Positions 1 through 9,183 of a DNA stretch of 64,000 nucleotides are shown piece after piece. The translations under genes were made by a program, and so were the position numbers. This stretch comes from Thalassobaculum sp. OXR-137 (GTDB taxonomy: Bacteria > Pseudomonadota > Alphaproteobacteria > Thalassobaculales > Thalassobaculaceae): assembly GCF_034377285.1 (NCBI RefSeq), contig NZ_CP139715.1:3580001-3644000 (forward strand), in the 5' to 3' direction. The first letter of the stretch is position 1. Each line of letters starts with the position of its first letter. Under the pieces are notes generated by a model. The model did no database searches. It was given only the letters and a program-made list of their open reading frames with translations, and was not told where the DNA came from.

Positions 1-2
1 TC

Positions 3-494
3 TGGCTCGGCGTGGCGGTGATCGGGACCGTGTTTCCGGCGCTGGCTCTGGTGTGGATGCGCTCGCATATCGATTTCGGTCTGCAGACGGTGATCTATGT
101 GATCGCCAGCGTGGCGGCGACGGATATCGGCGCCTATGCGGCCGGCCGCACCATCGGCGGGCCGAAGCTGATGCCGAAGGTGAGCCCGTCCAAGACCTGG
201 GCCGGGCTGGCCGGCGGCATGGCCGGCTCGATGATGGTGGCGGGGGTCTTCACCCTGCTGCACGAAGACGCCCGCGGGGCGGCCCTGGTGCCCCTGGCGA
301 TCGGCATCGCCCTGATCGCCCAGGCCGGCGACCTTCTGGAATCCGCGGTCAAGCGGCACTTCAAGGTCAAGGATTCCGGCAGCCTCATTCCCGGCCACGG
401 TGGCATTCTCGACCGGGTCGACGGCATGATGACCGTCCTGCCCGTGGTGGCGCTCGCCATGTGGGCCAGCGGAAGGAGCGTTCTGCAGTGGTAG
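3..494 (+). CDS. cdsA: Phosphatidate cytidylyltransferase, C-terminal part (5' truncated)
   Basis: This enzyme makes CDP-diacylglycerol from phosphatidate and CTP at the inner membrane, the branch point of phospholipid synthesis. The frame is open to the window edge, so the first base is not the start and the N-terminal transmembrane half is missing. The remaining 163 codons carry hydrophobic helices and the family signature near the C-terminus: a KRHFKVKD stretch followed by PGHGGILDRVDG, with the metal-binding acidic residues intact. SPSKTW lies upstream of it, as is usual. The stop overlaps the start of dxr, so the two are translationally coupled in the familiar cdsA-dxr-rseP order. Identification is secure; only the true start is unseen. 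Confidence 0.95.
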   Translation, partial: WLGVAVIGTVFPALALVWMRSHIDFGLQTVIYVIASVAATDIGAYAAGRTIGGPKLMPKVSPSKTWAGLAGGMAGSMMVAGVFTLLHEDARGAALVPLAIGIALIAQAGDLLESAVKRHFKVKDSGSLIPGHGGILDRVDGMMTVLPVVALAMWASGRSVLQW

Positions 495-1714
495 ACCCGG
501 CGCTTGGCGAGGGGACGGACGGCGCACCGCGCCGGATCAGCATCCTGGGGTCGACCGGCTCGGTCGGTACCAACACCATCGACCTGATCAGCCGGGCCCC
601 GGGCCGGTTCAAGGTGACCGCCATCGCCGGCGGCGCGAACGCCGCGCTGCTGGCCGAGCAGGCCAAGGCCGTGGGGGCGGATTTCGTCGCCATCGCCGAC
701 GAGGCGGCCTGGCCGGCCCTGCGCGACGCCCTGTCCGGCACCGGGATCGAAGCCGCGGCGGGCGACGAGGCGGTGCTGGAAGCCGGCCGCCGTAGCGCCG
801 ACTGGACCATGAGCTCCATCGTCGGCGCCGCCGGCCTGGCGCCGACCCTGGAAGCGGTGCGCCGCGGCGGGATCGTCGCCCTGGCCAACAAGGAAGCCCT
901 GGTTTGCGCCGGCCGTCTGTTCACCGAGGAGGCGGTCCGCGCCGGCTGCCGCATCCTGCCGGTGGACAGCGAGCACAACGCCATCTTCCAGGTCTTCGAC
1001 GACGCCCGGCGCGACGGCATCGAGAAGATCATCCTGACCGCCTCGGGCGGACCGTTCCGCACCCTCTCCAGGGAGAAGATGGCCCGCAAGACGCTGGCCC
1101 AGGCGGTCGCGCATCCGAACTGGTCCATGGGGGTGAAGATCTCCATCGACAGCGCCACGATGATGAACAAGGGGCTGGAACTGATCGAGGCGCACCACCT
1201 GTTCGCCATGCCGGAGGACCGCATCGACGTGCTGGTCCATCCCCAGTCCGTGGTCCATTCCATGGTGTCCTATGTGGACGGCTCGGTCCTGGCGCAGCTT
1301 GGCTCGCCGGACATGCGCACGCCGATCGCCCATTGCCTTGCCTGGCCGCGACGGATGGACACACCGGTGGAGCGCCTGGACCTGGCCGCCATTGGCCAGC
1401 TCAGCTTCTTCGCCCCGGATACCGACCGCTTCCCCGCCCTGCGTCTTGCCCGCGAGGCTCTGCGCGCCGAGGGCGATGCGGCACCGGTGCTCAATGCCGC
1501 CAACGAGACGGCGGTGGCGGCCTTTGTCGACGGCCGGATCCGGTTCACCGACATCGCCGCGGTCGTGGAGGAGACGCTGCAGCGCTGCCCCACCGAGCCC
1601 ATCGTCGATCTGGAGGCGGTCTTTGCGGCCGACGCCAAGGGACGCCGGGTCGCCGCGCAGGTGATCGCCGGTTTCGATGGCGTCTCCATTGCGCATGCGG
1701 GGGCGGCGATTTAA
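488..1714 (+). CDS. dxr: 1-deoxy-D-xylulose 5-phosphate reductoisomerase
   Basis: Dxr catalyses the NADPH-dependent rearrangement and reduction of DXP to 2-C-methyl-D-erythritol 4-phosphate, the committed step of the non-mevalonate isoprenoid pathway. The 408-residue protein has the N-terminal nucleotide-binding motif GSTGSVG, then NKEALVCAG, the metal and substrate site PVDSEHNAIFQ, ASGGPF, HPNWSMG, DSATMMNKGLE, and a C-terminal NAANE. I chose the GTG at 488 because it follows a purine-rich GGAAGGAG and overlaps the cdsA stop by 7 bases. The open frame continues upstream, but only as an out-of-frame reading of cdsA. Length is normal for the family (about 390-410). Confidence 0.96.
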   Translation: MVDPALGEGTDGAPRRISILGSTGSVGTNTIDLISRAPGRFKVTAIAGGANAALLAEQAKAVGADFVAIADEAAWPALRDALSGTGIEAAAGDEAVLEAGRRSADWTMSSIVGAAGLAPTLEAVRRGGIVALANKEALVCAGRLFTEEAVRAGCRILPVDSEHNAIFQVFDDARRDGIEKIILTASGGPFRTLSREKMARKTLAQAVAHPNWSMGVKISIDSATMMNKGLELIEAHHLFAMPEDRIDVLVHPQSVVHSMVSYVDGSVLAQLGSPDMRTPIAHCLAWPRRMDTPVERLDLAAIGQLSFFAPDTDRFPALRLAREALRAEGDAAPVLNAANETAVAAFVDGRIRFTDIAAVVEETLQRCPTEPIVDLEAVFAADAKGRRVAAQVIAGFDGVSIAHAGAAI

Positions 1715-1774
1715 GTTCGCCGTGAAGTCAGGGCCGGGCTGCGGGGGCGGGACGGGTTAGGACACAGGGTTCGA

Positions 1775-2902
1775 ATGATCGATATCATCGCCGATTACGC
1801 GCTGCCGTTTCTTGTGATTCTGACCGTGCTCGTGTTCGTGCACGAGTGGGGCCACTACTTCGTGGCGCGCCGCAACGGCGTGCGGGTCGAGGCCTTCGCC
1901 ATCGGCTTCGGACCAGAACTTTTCGGCTGGAACGCCAAGAGCGGCACCCGGTGGAAGCTCTGTGCCATTCCGCTCGGCGGCTACGTGAAGATGTTCGGCG
2001 ATGCCGATCCGGCCAGCGCCGGCGCGGCCGACGACACCGGCTTCACCGAGCAGGATCGGCGCGAGTCGTTCCACCACAAGAGCCTGGGCGCCCGCGCCGC
2101 CATCGTCGCCGCCGGTCCCGCCGCCAATTTCATCTTCGCCATCCTGGTTCTGGCCGGCCTCTACATGATGGCCGGGCGGCCCTACGCGCCGGCGGTGGTC
2201 GACGCGGTCATGGAGAATTCCGCCGCCCAGCGCGCCGGCCTGCAGGTGCAGGACCGGATCGTCAGCGCCGACGGCGCGGAGGTCAGCCGCTTCTCCGACC
2301 TCAGCAGGATCGTCTTCGAGCGGCCGGGCGAGCCGATCCTGCTGGTGATCGAGCGCGACGGCGCCACAAGCGAGGTGACGGTGACGCCGGATCCGGTCAC
2401 GGAGACCGACCGCTTCGGCAACGAGATTTCCTTCGGCCGGCTCGGCATCCAGTCGAACCAGACGACCATCGAGAAGCTCGACCCGCTGAACGCGGTGCTC
2501 GTGGCGACCACCGAGACCTTCTCGATCGTGAAGCAGACCCTGGACGCGGTCGGCGAGATGATCATCGGCGTGCGCGGCACCGAGGAACTCGGTGGACCGC
2601 TGCGGATCGCCGAGATGTCCGGGACGGTGGCCCAGAGCGGGCTGGTGATGACCCTGTGGTTCACCGCCGTGCTGTCGATCAATCTCGGGCTGATCAACCT
2701 GTTTCCGGTGCCGATCCTGGATGGCGGCCACCTGATGTTCTATGCGCTGGAGGCGATCCGCGGGCGGCCGCTGGGCGAGCGGGCGCAGGAATGGGCGTCG
2801 ATCGCCGGGCTGAGCCTCGTCGTCATGCTGATGCTGTTCGTGACCTGGAACGACCTGATGCGGTTCGATATCGTCGGCTATCTGGGCTCGCTGGTCGGGT
2901 AA
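1775..2902 (+). CDS. rseP: Site-2 protease RseP (zinc metalloprotease)
   Basis: RseP is an inner-membrane S2P protease that cleaves transmembrane segments, classically the anti-sigma factor RseA after DegS, linking envelope stress to an ECF sigma factor. The zinc motif HEWGH sits at residues 23-27 inside the first membrane helix, and the second metal motif LDGG is near residue 315 in a late helix (NLFPVPILDGGH). A PDZ domain lies around residues 115-200. At 375 residues it is shorter than the E. coli enzyme (about 450, two PDZ domains) and appears to carry one PDZ, which is usual in alphaproteobacteria. It stands between dxr and bamA. Confidence 0.94.
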   Translation: MIDIIADYALPFLVILTVLVFVHEWGHYFVARRNGVRVEAFAIGFGPELFGWNAKSGTRWKLCAIPLGGYVKMFGDADPASAGAADDTGFTEQDRRESFHHKSLGARAAIVAAGPAANFIFAILVLAGLYMMAGRPYAPAVVDAVMENSAAQRAGLQVQDRIVSADGAEVSRFSDLSRIVFERPGEPILLVIERDGATSEVTVTPDPVTETDRFGNEISFGRLGIQSNQTTIEKLDPLNAVLVATTETFSIVKQTLDAVGEMIIGVRGTEELGGPLRIAEMSGTVAQSGLVMTLWFTAVLSINLGLINLFPVPILDGGHLMFYALEAIRGRPLGERAQEWASIAGLSLVVMLMLFVTWNDLMRFDIVGYLGSLVG

Positions 2903-3032
2903 CCGCTTCGACTATCTACGGTTTGCGACTTCGGTGGCCGAGGCTATAGTCGCGCTCCCGGGCTGCGACGCGGGACGAATTTAGTGCCGGCTCCGGCCGG
3001 CGGGGTGCTGACTTGACCACTGGGGACCGACC

Positions 3033-5324
3033 TTGCCCACACGATTGACCCGGCTTAGCCAGGCGGCGACGGTAGCGCTGACCTTGGCCCTCGGCGCAGC
3101 CCCCTCGGCCCAGGCGCAGTTCCTCAGCCCGAGCGCGAGCACGGTCACCGACGTGGTGGTTGAGGGGACTCAACGCATCGACCCGGCGACGGTTCGCTCC
3201 TATTTGCTGGTCCAGCCCGGCGACAGTTTCGATTCGGACCGGTTGGACCGCTCCCTGAAGGCGCTCTATGCCACCGGCCTCTTCGCCGACGTGACCATGC
3301 GCCGCGACGGCGACACGCTGGTGATCAACGTGGTCGAGAACCCGATCATCAACCGCATCGCCTTCGAGGGGAACAAGCGGGTCGACGACGAAGAGCTCGA
3401 CCGCGAAATCCAGCTCCGCCCGCGTCTGGTCTATTCGCGCACCCGGGTCCAGCAGGACGTCCAGCGCATCATCGAGATTTACCAGCGCTCCGGCCGCTAC
3501 GCGGTGACCGTCGAGCCGAAGGTGATCCGCCAGGACCAGAACCGTGTCGACCTGGTGTTCGAGATCGACGAGGGCGAGCTGACCCCGGTGCGGACCATCA
3601 CCTTCCTGGGCAACCGCGAGTTCAGCGATTCGACCCTGCGCGGGGTGATCCAGACCAAGGAATACGCCTTCTACCGGTTCCTCTCCTCCGACGACACCTA
3701 CGACCCCGACCGGCTGAGCTACGACCGCGAGCTGCTGCGCCGCTACTACCTGGAGAGTGGCTTCGCCGATTTCCGCGTGCTCTCGGCGGTGGCCGAGCTG
3801 GCGCCGGACCGCGAGTCCTTCGTGGTAACCTTCACGGTGGAAGAGGGCGAGATCTACACGTTCGGGCCGACGGATTTCGACGTCTCCCTGCCGCGCGTCG
3901 ACCCGGAAGCGCTGCGCCAGTTCGTGGCGACGGAGGAGGGCGAGACCTACGATTCGACCCTGGTGGACGACACGGTCGATGCCATCACCGACTATCTCGG
4001 CACGCTGGGCTATGCCTTCGTGGACGTGCGCCCGCGGGTGAACCGCGACCAGGAGAACCGGACGGTCTCGATCACCTATCAGGTGGGCGAGGCCAGCAAG
4101 GTCTTCGTGGAGCGCATCAACATCAACGGCAACGTACGGACGCTCGACCGGGTGATCCGGCGCGAAATGAGCCTGGTGGAGGGCGACGCCTTCAACACCG
4201 CCAAGCTGCGGCGCTCCGAGCGGCGGGTCCGGAACCTGGGCTTCTTCAAGAATGTCGACGTGAAGAACTCCGAGGGCAGCGCCCCGGACCGCACGGTGGT
4301 CGATGTGGAGGTCGAAGAGCAGTCGACCGGCGAGATTTCGTTCGGTATCGGCTTCTCCACGGCTGAATCGATCATCGGCGATGTCGGCATCCGCGAGCGC
4401 AACCTGCTCGGCCGCGGCCAGGACCTGCGCTTCGGCGTCACCGCCTCGGGCCGGTCGACCGAGTTCGACGTGGCCTTCACCGAGCCGTACTTCCTCGACC
4501 GCGACGTGGCGGCCGGCTTCGATCTGTTCCGCGTCGAGCGCGAGCTGGACGAGAGCTCCTACGACGAGCTGCGCTTCGGCGGCGTCCTGCGGGCGTCCTA
4601 TACCCTGCAGCCCGACCTGACCCAGCAGATCAACTACCGGATCGAGCAGACCGAGATTAAGGACGTGGACGACGACGCGTCCCGCTTCATCAAGGATCAG
4701 GAAGGCGTGCGCGTGGTCTCCCAGGTCGGCCAGACGCTGACCTACGACAAGCGCGACAACCGCCTGGATCCGCGCGACGGCTACCTGGCTCAGCTCACCA
4801 CCGAGGTGGCGGGTGCCGGCGGCGACGAGCGGTTCTTCCGGACCCGGGTCAAGGGCGCCTACTACTACCCGTTCGACGAGGTCTGGGGTCTGTCGTTCCT
4901 GGGCCAGGCCGGCGTCATCGTCGGGCTCGGCGAAGACGTGTCCATCGCCGAGCGCTTCTTCATCGGCGCCAGTTCGTTCCGAGGCTTCGAGCGGGGCGGC
5001 GTCGGCCCGCGCGATACGTCGACGGACGATGCGCTGGGTGCCAACAACTACTATGTCGGCTCCATTGAGCTCGCTTTCCCGAACGGCATGCCGCAGGACC
5101 TGGGCGTGCGGACCTTCCTCTTCACAGATGTCGGTAGCGTGTGGGGACTCGACGAGAGCGGCGCCGACGTGGCGGATGCCTCCTCGATCCGCGCCTCCAT
5201 CGGTCTCGGTATGTCCTTCACGACCGCCTTCGGAACCATTCGGGTCGATGCGGCCGAAGCCGTGGCGAAAGAGGATTTCGACGTTCCCGAGGTTTTCCGC
5301 CTGAGCTTCGGCACGCGGTTCTGA
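3033..5324 (+). CDS. bamA: Outer membrane protein assembly factor BamA
   Basis: BamA is the beta-barrel core of the BAM complex that folds and inserts outer-membrane proteins. The 763-residue precursor starts with a signal peptide of about 29 residues ending AQA. POTRA repeats follow, with the typical openings VVVEGTQRI, ITFLGNREF and ININGNVRTLD, up to about residue 430. The Omp85 barrel then runs to a C-terminal phenylalanine (SFGTRF), the expected barrel end signal. The start is TTG at 3033: it is the first start codon after an in-frame stop at 3009 and has a GGGGA ribosome site just upstream. A second TTG four codons on is possible. Confidence 0.96.
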   Translation: MPTRLTRLSQAATVALTLALGAAPSAQAQFLSPSASTVTDVVVEGTQRIDPATVRSYLLVQPGDSFDSDRLDRSLKALYATGLFADVTMRRDGDTLVINVVENPIINRIAFEGNKRVDDEELDREIQLRPRLVYSRTRVQQDVQRIIEIYQRSGRYAVTVEPKVIRQDQNRVDLVFEIDEGELTPVRTITFLGNREFSDSTLRGVIQTKEYAFYRFLSSDDTYDPDRLSYDRELLRRYYLESGFADFRVLSAVAELAPDRESFVVTFTVEEGEIYTFGPTDFDVSLPRVDPEALRQFVATEEGETYDSTLVDDTVDAITDYLGTLGYAFVDVRPRVNRDQENRTVSITYQVGEASKVFVERININGNVRTLDRVIRREMSLVEGDAFNTAKLRRSERRVRNLGFFKNVDVKNSEGSAPDRTVVDVEVEEQSTGEISFGIGFSTAESIIGDVGIRERNLLGRGQDLRFGVTASGRSTEFDVAFTEPYFLDRDVAAGFDLFRVERELDESSYDELRFGGVLRASYTLQPDLTQQINYRIEQTEIKDVDDDASRFIKDQEGVRVVSQVGQTLTYDKRDNRLDPRDGYLAQLTTEVAGAGGDERFFRTRVKGAYYYPFDEVWGLSFLGQAGVIVGLGEDVSIAERFFIGASSFRGFERGGVGPRDTSTDDALGANNYYVGSIELAFPNGMPQDLGVRTFLFTDVGSVWGLDESGADVADASSIRASIGLGMSFTTAFGTIRVDAAEAVAKEDFDVPEVFRLSFGTRF

Positions 5325-5397
5325 TGGTGCCCGGCCGACGGCACAGGCCTGAGGGAAGAAACGCGCATCGGGACTGTCCGTGTCCGGTGAGGAGAGC

Positions 5398-5967
5398 ATG
5401 ATGGTCGGGTCGCTCAGATTTGCGGCGGTGACCGCGGTCGTGGCGCTCGCGCTCCTGTCCGGCGGCACGCAACCGGCATCCGCCCAGGCGGCAAGCAGTC
5501 CAATCGCCGTGGTCGATGTCCAGGGTGCCTTGCGCAGCTCTGACGCGGCCAAGGAGATCCAGACGAAGATCAACGAACGCCGCCAGGCCTATCAGCGGCA
5601 GGTGAGCGAAGAGGAGAAGGCGCTGCGGGCCGCCGAGCAGGAGCTGCAGCAGCAGCGCTCCGTCCTGGCGCCCGAGGTCTACCAGCAGCGGCTCCGCGCC
5701 TTCCGAGATCGGGTGACCGGCGTGCAGAAATCGGTCCAGGAACGCCGCCGGGCGCTGGACCAGGCCTTCACGACCGCGATGAACAAGGTCCGCGACGTGC
5801 TGGTGTCGGTGATTGCCGAAATCGCCGACGAGCGCGGCGCCCAGGTCGTGCTGTTCAAGGAACAGATCGTCATCGCGGAAAAATCTCTGGATTTCAGCGA
5901 CGAGGCGCTGCGCCGCCTCAACCAGCGGCTACCGACGGTTCCGGTCGATCTGCCGCCGCTGGATTGA
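5398..5967 (+). CDS. skp: Periplasmic chaperone Skp/OmpH
   Basis: Skp holds unfolded outer-membrane proteins in the periplasm and delivers them to BamA, encoded just upstream. The protein has a signal peptide (hydrophobic [14 protein letters not shown], cleavage near ASA/QA). Next comes the short conserved strand [17 protein letters not shown] and a long charged coiled coil rich in Gln, Glu and Arg, as in the Skp tentacles. I took the ATG at 5398, or 5401 three bases later, because GAGGAG lies directly upstream; a GTG at 5380 would precede that ribosome site. The mature protein of about 160 residues matches the family. Confidence 0.88.
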   Translation: MMVGSLRFAAVTAVVALALLSGGTQPASAQAASSPIAVVDVQGALRSSDAAKEIQTKINERRQAYQRQVSEEEKALRAAEQELQQQRSVLAPEVYQQRLRAFRDRVTGVQKSVQERRRALDQAFTTAMNKVRDVLVSVIAEIADERGAQVVLFKEQIVIAEKSLDFSDEALRRLNQRLPTVPVDLPPLD

Positions 5968-5990
5968 CGGCAGGAGGAGGGACGACAGCC

Positions 5991-7049
5991 ATGGTCGACA
6001 GCCGGTTCCATAGCGAGGCGGGACCCTTCACCCTGGGTCAGATCGTCGAGATGACGGGTGCGGAGCTGCGCGCCGGGGGAGACCTCGATCGACCGTTCAG
6101 CGATGTCGGCACGCTCGAGGGCGGCGGCCCGCAGGATGTGGCCTTCCTGGAGAACCGGCGCTACGCGGAAGGTTTCCGAACCTCCCGGGCGGGCGCCTGC
6201 TTGGTCACGGCCGAATTCGCCGATCAGGCGCCGGACGGCATGGCGGTTCTGATTACCGCGCTGCCGCGCCGCAACTACGCACGGCTCGCCCGCCTGTTCC
6301 ATCCGGAGCAGACCCCTGTGGCCGCGGTGCACCCCGCCGCGGTGGTCGATCCGACGGCGACCCTCGGGGCCGGAGTGTCGGTCGGGCCGGGAGCCGTGGT
6401 CGGCGCCGGGGCGGTTCTGGGCGACGGCGCCTGGATCGAGGCGAATGCCGTGATCGGCGAGGCGGTGGAGATCGGCGCCGGCACCCGGGTCGGAGCCGGT
6501 GCCACCATCTCCCACGCGCTGATCGGGGCCCGATGCTTCATCTATCCCGGTGCCCGCATCGGCCAGCCCGGATTCGGCTTCGAGATGGACGCCAACGGGC
6601 CGTTCCTGGTGCCCCAGCTCGGACGGGTCATCGTCGAGGACGATGTGGAGGTCGGCGCCAACACGACCATCGACCGGGGCAGCAATGCCGACACCGTGAT
6701 CGGGCGGGGGTCGATGATTGATAATCTAGTTCAAATCGGTCACAACGTCGTCCTCGGGCGCGGCTGCATCATCGTTTCCCAGGTGGGCATTTCCGGAAGC
6801 ACCCGGTTGGGCGATCGCGTCGTGCTTGCCGGGCAGACCGGTGTCGCCGGTCACCTGGAGATCGGCAGCGACGTTCAGGTCGCGGCCAAATCCGGCGTCA
6901 ACCGCAGCCTGCCCGGGGGTGCCGCCTATGGCGGCGCACCGGCCATTCCGGTGCGCGAGTGGCGGCGGCAGATCGCGGCATTGAAGAGGCTGGGCCAGGG
7001 GACGTCCGCTCCCGGCTCTACCAAAGAGGGTGAGGCGGGAAAGTCATGA
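5991..7049 (+). CDS. lpxD: UDP-3-O-acylglucosamine N-acyltransferase
   Basis: LpxD adds the N-linked 3-hydroxyacyl chain to UDP-3-O-acyl-glucosamine, the third step of lipid A synthesis, in the cytoplasm. The 352-residue protein has the N-terminal uridine-binding domain (residues 1 to about 105) and then a left-handed beta helix of hexapeptide repeats (many I-G-x-G/A-x-x turns). It contains [12 protein letters not shown] and the acyl-acceptor region [10 protein letters not shown] with the catalytic-type histidine. A start at 5991 is set by the AGGAGG at 5975-5980; an in-frame TTG at 5964 lies upstream of that site. The last codons overlap fabZ (ATGA), indicating coupling. Confidence 0.96.
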   Translation: MVDSRFHSEAGPFTLGQIVEMTGAELRAGGDLDRPFSDVGTLEGGGPQDVAFLENRRYAEGFRTSRAGACLVTAEFADQAPDGMAVLITALPRRNYARLARLFHPEQTPVAAVHPAAVVDPTATLGAGVSVGPGAVVGAGAVLGDGAWIEANAVIGEAVEIGAGTRVGAGATISHALIGARCFIYPGARIGQPGFGFEMDANGPFLVPQLGRVIVEDDVEVGANTTIDRGSNADTVIGRGSMIDNLVQIGHNVVLGRGCIIVSQVGISGSTRLGDRVVLAGQTGVAGHLEIGSDVQVAAKSGVNRSLPGGAAYGGAPAIPVREWRRQIAALKRLGQGTSAPGSTKEGEAGKS

Positions 7050-7519
7050 ATGATGCGGTGAACGAGCCGGTGAACGGATATCCGGATATCGACGTGATGC
7101 GGGTCATGGAGCTGATTCCGCACCGCTATCCGTTCCTTCTGGTCGACAAGGTCGTCCAGATCGAACCGAATGTCGGCTGCATCGGCATCAAGAACGTCAC
7201 CATCAACGAGCCGTTCTTCGCCGGCCACTTCCCGCAGCGACCGGTCATGCCGGGCGTTCTGATCGTGGAATCCATGGCGCAGACCGCCGGCTGCCTCGTC
7301 GTCGCGACGCTGGGGCCGGAATCCGAGGGCAAGCTCGTTTACTTCATGACGGTCGACAACGCCCGGTTCCGCCGCCCGGTGGTGCCCGGCGACCGTCTGG
7401 AGGTGCATGTGAAGAAATTGCGCAATCGCGGAAACGTCTGGAAGTTCGAGGGGCAGGCCAAGGTGGACGGTGTCCTCGTGGCCGAGGCGACCTACTCGGC
7501 GATGATTCTGGACAATTGA
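7046..7519 (+). CDS. fabZ: 3-hydroxyacyl-ACP dehydratase FabZ
   Basis: FabZ dehydrates 3-hydroxyacyl-ACP to trans-2-enoyl-ACP in fatty acid elongation and so competes with LpxA and LpxD for the same hydroxyacyl-ACP pool; its place between those genes is conserved. The 157-residue hotdog-fold protein contains [31 protein letters not shown] with the active-site His, and ESMAQTAGC with the active-site Glu. The ATG overlaps the lpxD stop by four bases. Length and motifs are entirely typical. Confidence 0.96.
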   Translation: MNDAVNEPVNGYPDIDVMRVMELIPHRYPFLLVDKVVQIEPNVGCIGIKNVTINEPFFAGHFPQRPVMPGVLIVESMAQTAGCLVVATLGPESEGKLVYFMTVDNARFRRPVVPGDRLEVHVKKLRNRGNVWKFEGQAKVDGVLVAEATYSAMILDN

Positions 7520-7529
7520 GGAGGTGGCC

Positions 7530-8333
7530 GTGGCCACGCAGATCCACCCGACGGCGGTGGTCGAGCCCGGCGCGCGCCTGGGCGAGGGCGTCCGGATCGG
7601 AGCCTTTTCGATCGTCGGTCCGGAGGTGTCGCTGGGCGACGGCTGCGTTCTGCACGGCCATGTCGTGGTCGGCGGCCGCACGACCATCGGCCCGCGCACC
7701 CAGATCTTTCCCTTCGCCAGCATCGGCCTGCAGCCGCAGGACCTGAAGTACAAGGGCGAGCCCTCGACGCTGGAGATCGGCGCCGACAACGTCATCCGCG
7801 AGCATGTGACCATGAACCCCGGCACCGAGGGCGGAGGCATGGTCACCCGGATCGGCGACGGCTGCCTGTTCATGGTCGGCGTGCATATCGGCCACGACTG
7901 CCAGGTCGGCAACCAGGTGATCATGGCGAACAACGCCACGCTCGCCGGCCACGTCACGGTCCAGGACTTCGCCGTGCTGGGCGGCCTGTCGGCGGTACAC
8001 CAGTTCGCGCGCATCGGCCGCTTCGCCATGGTCGGCGGCGTGACCGGCGTGGAGCGCGACGTCATCCCCTTCGGTTCGGTCATGGGCGACCGGGCGCGAC
8101 TGTCCGGCATCAACATCGTCGGCATGAAGCGCCGGGGCCTGTCCCGCGACGAGATCCACGAGGTGCGCAAGGCCTATCGCCTGCTGTTCGCCAGCGAGGG
8201 GACCTTCCAGGAACGCCTGGAGGAAGTGGCGGCGGAGTTCACCTCCTCGGCGCCGGTCATGGAGATCGTCGATTTCATCCGGGCCGATTCCTCGCGCAAG
8301 ATCTGTCAACCGGAAGACGCCAACGATCTCTGA
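7530..8333 (+). CDS. lpxA: UDP-N-acetylglucosamine O-acyltransferase
   Basis: LpxA transfers a 3-hydroxyacyl chain from ACP to the 3-OH of UDP-GlcNAc, the first step of lipid A synthesis. The protein starts IHPTAVVEPGARLG and is a run of hexapeptide beta-helix turns. It includes the conserved region GLQPQDLKYKGE, an HVTMNPGTEGGGM segment, the catalytic-type VGVHIGHDCQVG, and a helical C-terminal domain. I prefer the GTG at 7530 because GAGGAGG occupies 7518-7524; the GTG at 7524 lies within that ribosome site. This gives 267 residues, matching the family (about 262). Confidence 0.95.
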   Translation: MATQIHPTAVVEPGARLGEGVRIGAFSIVGPEVSLGDGCVLHGHVVVGGRTTIGPRTQIFPFASIGLQPQDLKYKGEPSTLEIGADNVIREHVTMNPGTEGGGMVTRIGDGCLFMVGVHIGHDCQVGNQVIMANNATLAGHVTVQDFAVLGGLSAVHQFARIGRFAMVGGVTGVERDVIPFGSVMGDRARLSGINIVGMKRRGLSRDEIHEVRKAYRLLFASEGTFQERLEEVAAEFTSSAPVMEIVDFIRADSSRKICQPEDANDL

Positions 8334-8340
8334 GAGCGTG

Positions 8341-9183
8341 ATGGCTGGTCATCCAAACGGTGGTCTTGGAATCCTGGCCGGCGGCGGGCCGCTGCCGCGC
8401 CGGATTGCCGATACGGTGCTGGGCCAGGGCCGGCCGGTCTTCATCGTGGCCTTCGAGGGCCAGACGGATCCGGCGACCGTCGACGGCTTGCCGCACGCCT
8501 GGCTGCGTCTGGGGGCCACGTCGAAGACTTTGCAGGCGCTGCATGCCGCCGGCTGCGGCGAGGTGGTGATGGCCGGACCGATGAAGCGGCCGGCCCTGTC
8601 CTCCCTGCGCCTCGACCTGCGCTCGACCGCCGCCCTGGCCCGTGCCGGCGCCCGGGTGTTCGGCGATGACGGCCTGCTGTCGCTGATCGTGGAGGAGATG
8701 GAGCGCGAGGGCCTGCGGGTGGTCGGGATCGAGGATCTGCTGGGCGGCTATCTGATGCCCGCCGGCACCCGCACCCGGGCCGAGCCGGATGCCCGCGCCC
8801 TTGCCGATGCGGAGCGCGGGATCGCCGTCCTGAAGATGCTCGCCCGGGCCGATATCGGTCAGGCCGTGGCCGTGCAGGAGGGGCTGGTGCTGGCCGTCGA
8901 GGCGGTGGAAGGCACCGACGCCATGATCCTGCGCGCCGGCGGGCTGCGGCGCGAGGGAGCGGCGCCGGTGCTGATCAAGGGCCGCAAGCCCGGCCAGAAC
9001 GACCGCGTGGACCGGCCGACCATCGGTCCCGCCACAGTAGACAACGCCGCCGCCGCCGGGTTCGCCGGCATCGTGGTGGAGGCGCTGGAAACCCTGATCG
9101 TCGACCGGGACGCCACGGTGGCCGCCGCCGACGGCGCCGGCCTGTTTCTTCACGCCATGTCCTTCGAGGGAGCGCAATCGTGA
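8341..9183 (+). CDS. lpxI: UDP-2,3-diacylglucosamine diphosphatase LpxI
   Basis: LpxI hydrolyses UDP-2,3-diacylglucosamine to lipid X plus UMP, step four of lipid A synthesis. It is the alphaproteobacterial replacement for the unrelated LpxH. The protein of about 280 residues belongs to the former DUF1009 family: it opens LGILAGGGPLPRRIAD, continues with VFIVAFEGQTDP, contains the MAGPMKRP segment, and later KGRKPGQNDRVDRPTIGPAT. The start is the ATG at 8341, although a GTG codon directly precedes it. The gene lies between lpxA and lpxB and overlaps lpxB by four bases, completing the local lipid A set. Confidence 0.95.
   Translation: MAGHPNGGLGILAGGGPLPRRIADTVLGQGRPVFIVAFEGQTDPATVDGLPHAWLRLGATSKTLQALHAAGCGEVVMAGPMKRPALSSLRLDLRSTAALARAGARVFGDDGLLSLIVEEMEREGLRVVGIEDLLGGYLMPAGTRTRAEPDARALADAERGIAVLKMLARADIGQAVAVQEGLVLAVEAVEGTDAMILRAGGLRREGAAPVLIKGRKPGQNDRVDRPTIGPATVDNAAAAGFAGIVVEALETLIVDRDATVAAADGAGLFLHAMSFEGAQS

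Noticed and set aside
2916-5573. An 885-codon open frame on the minus strand
   Set aside because: It is antisense to bamA and skp, which are unmistakable. Long antisense frames are expected in GC-rich codon usage, and the translation matches no family.
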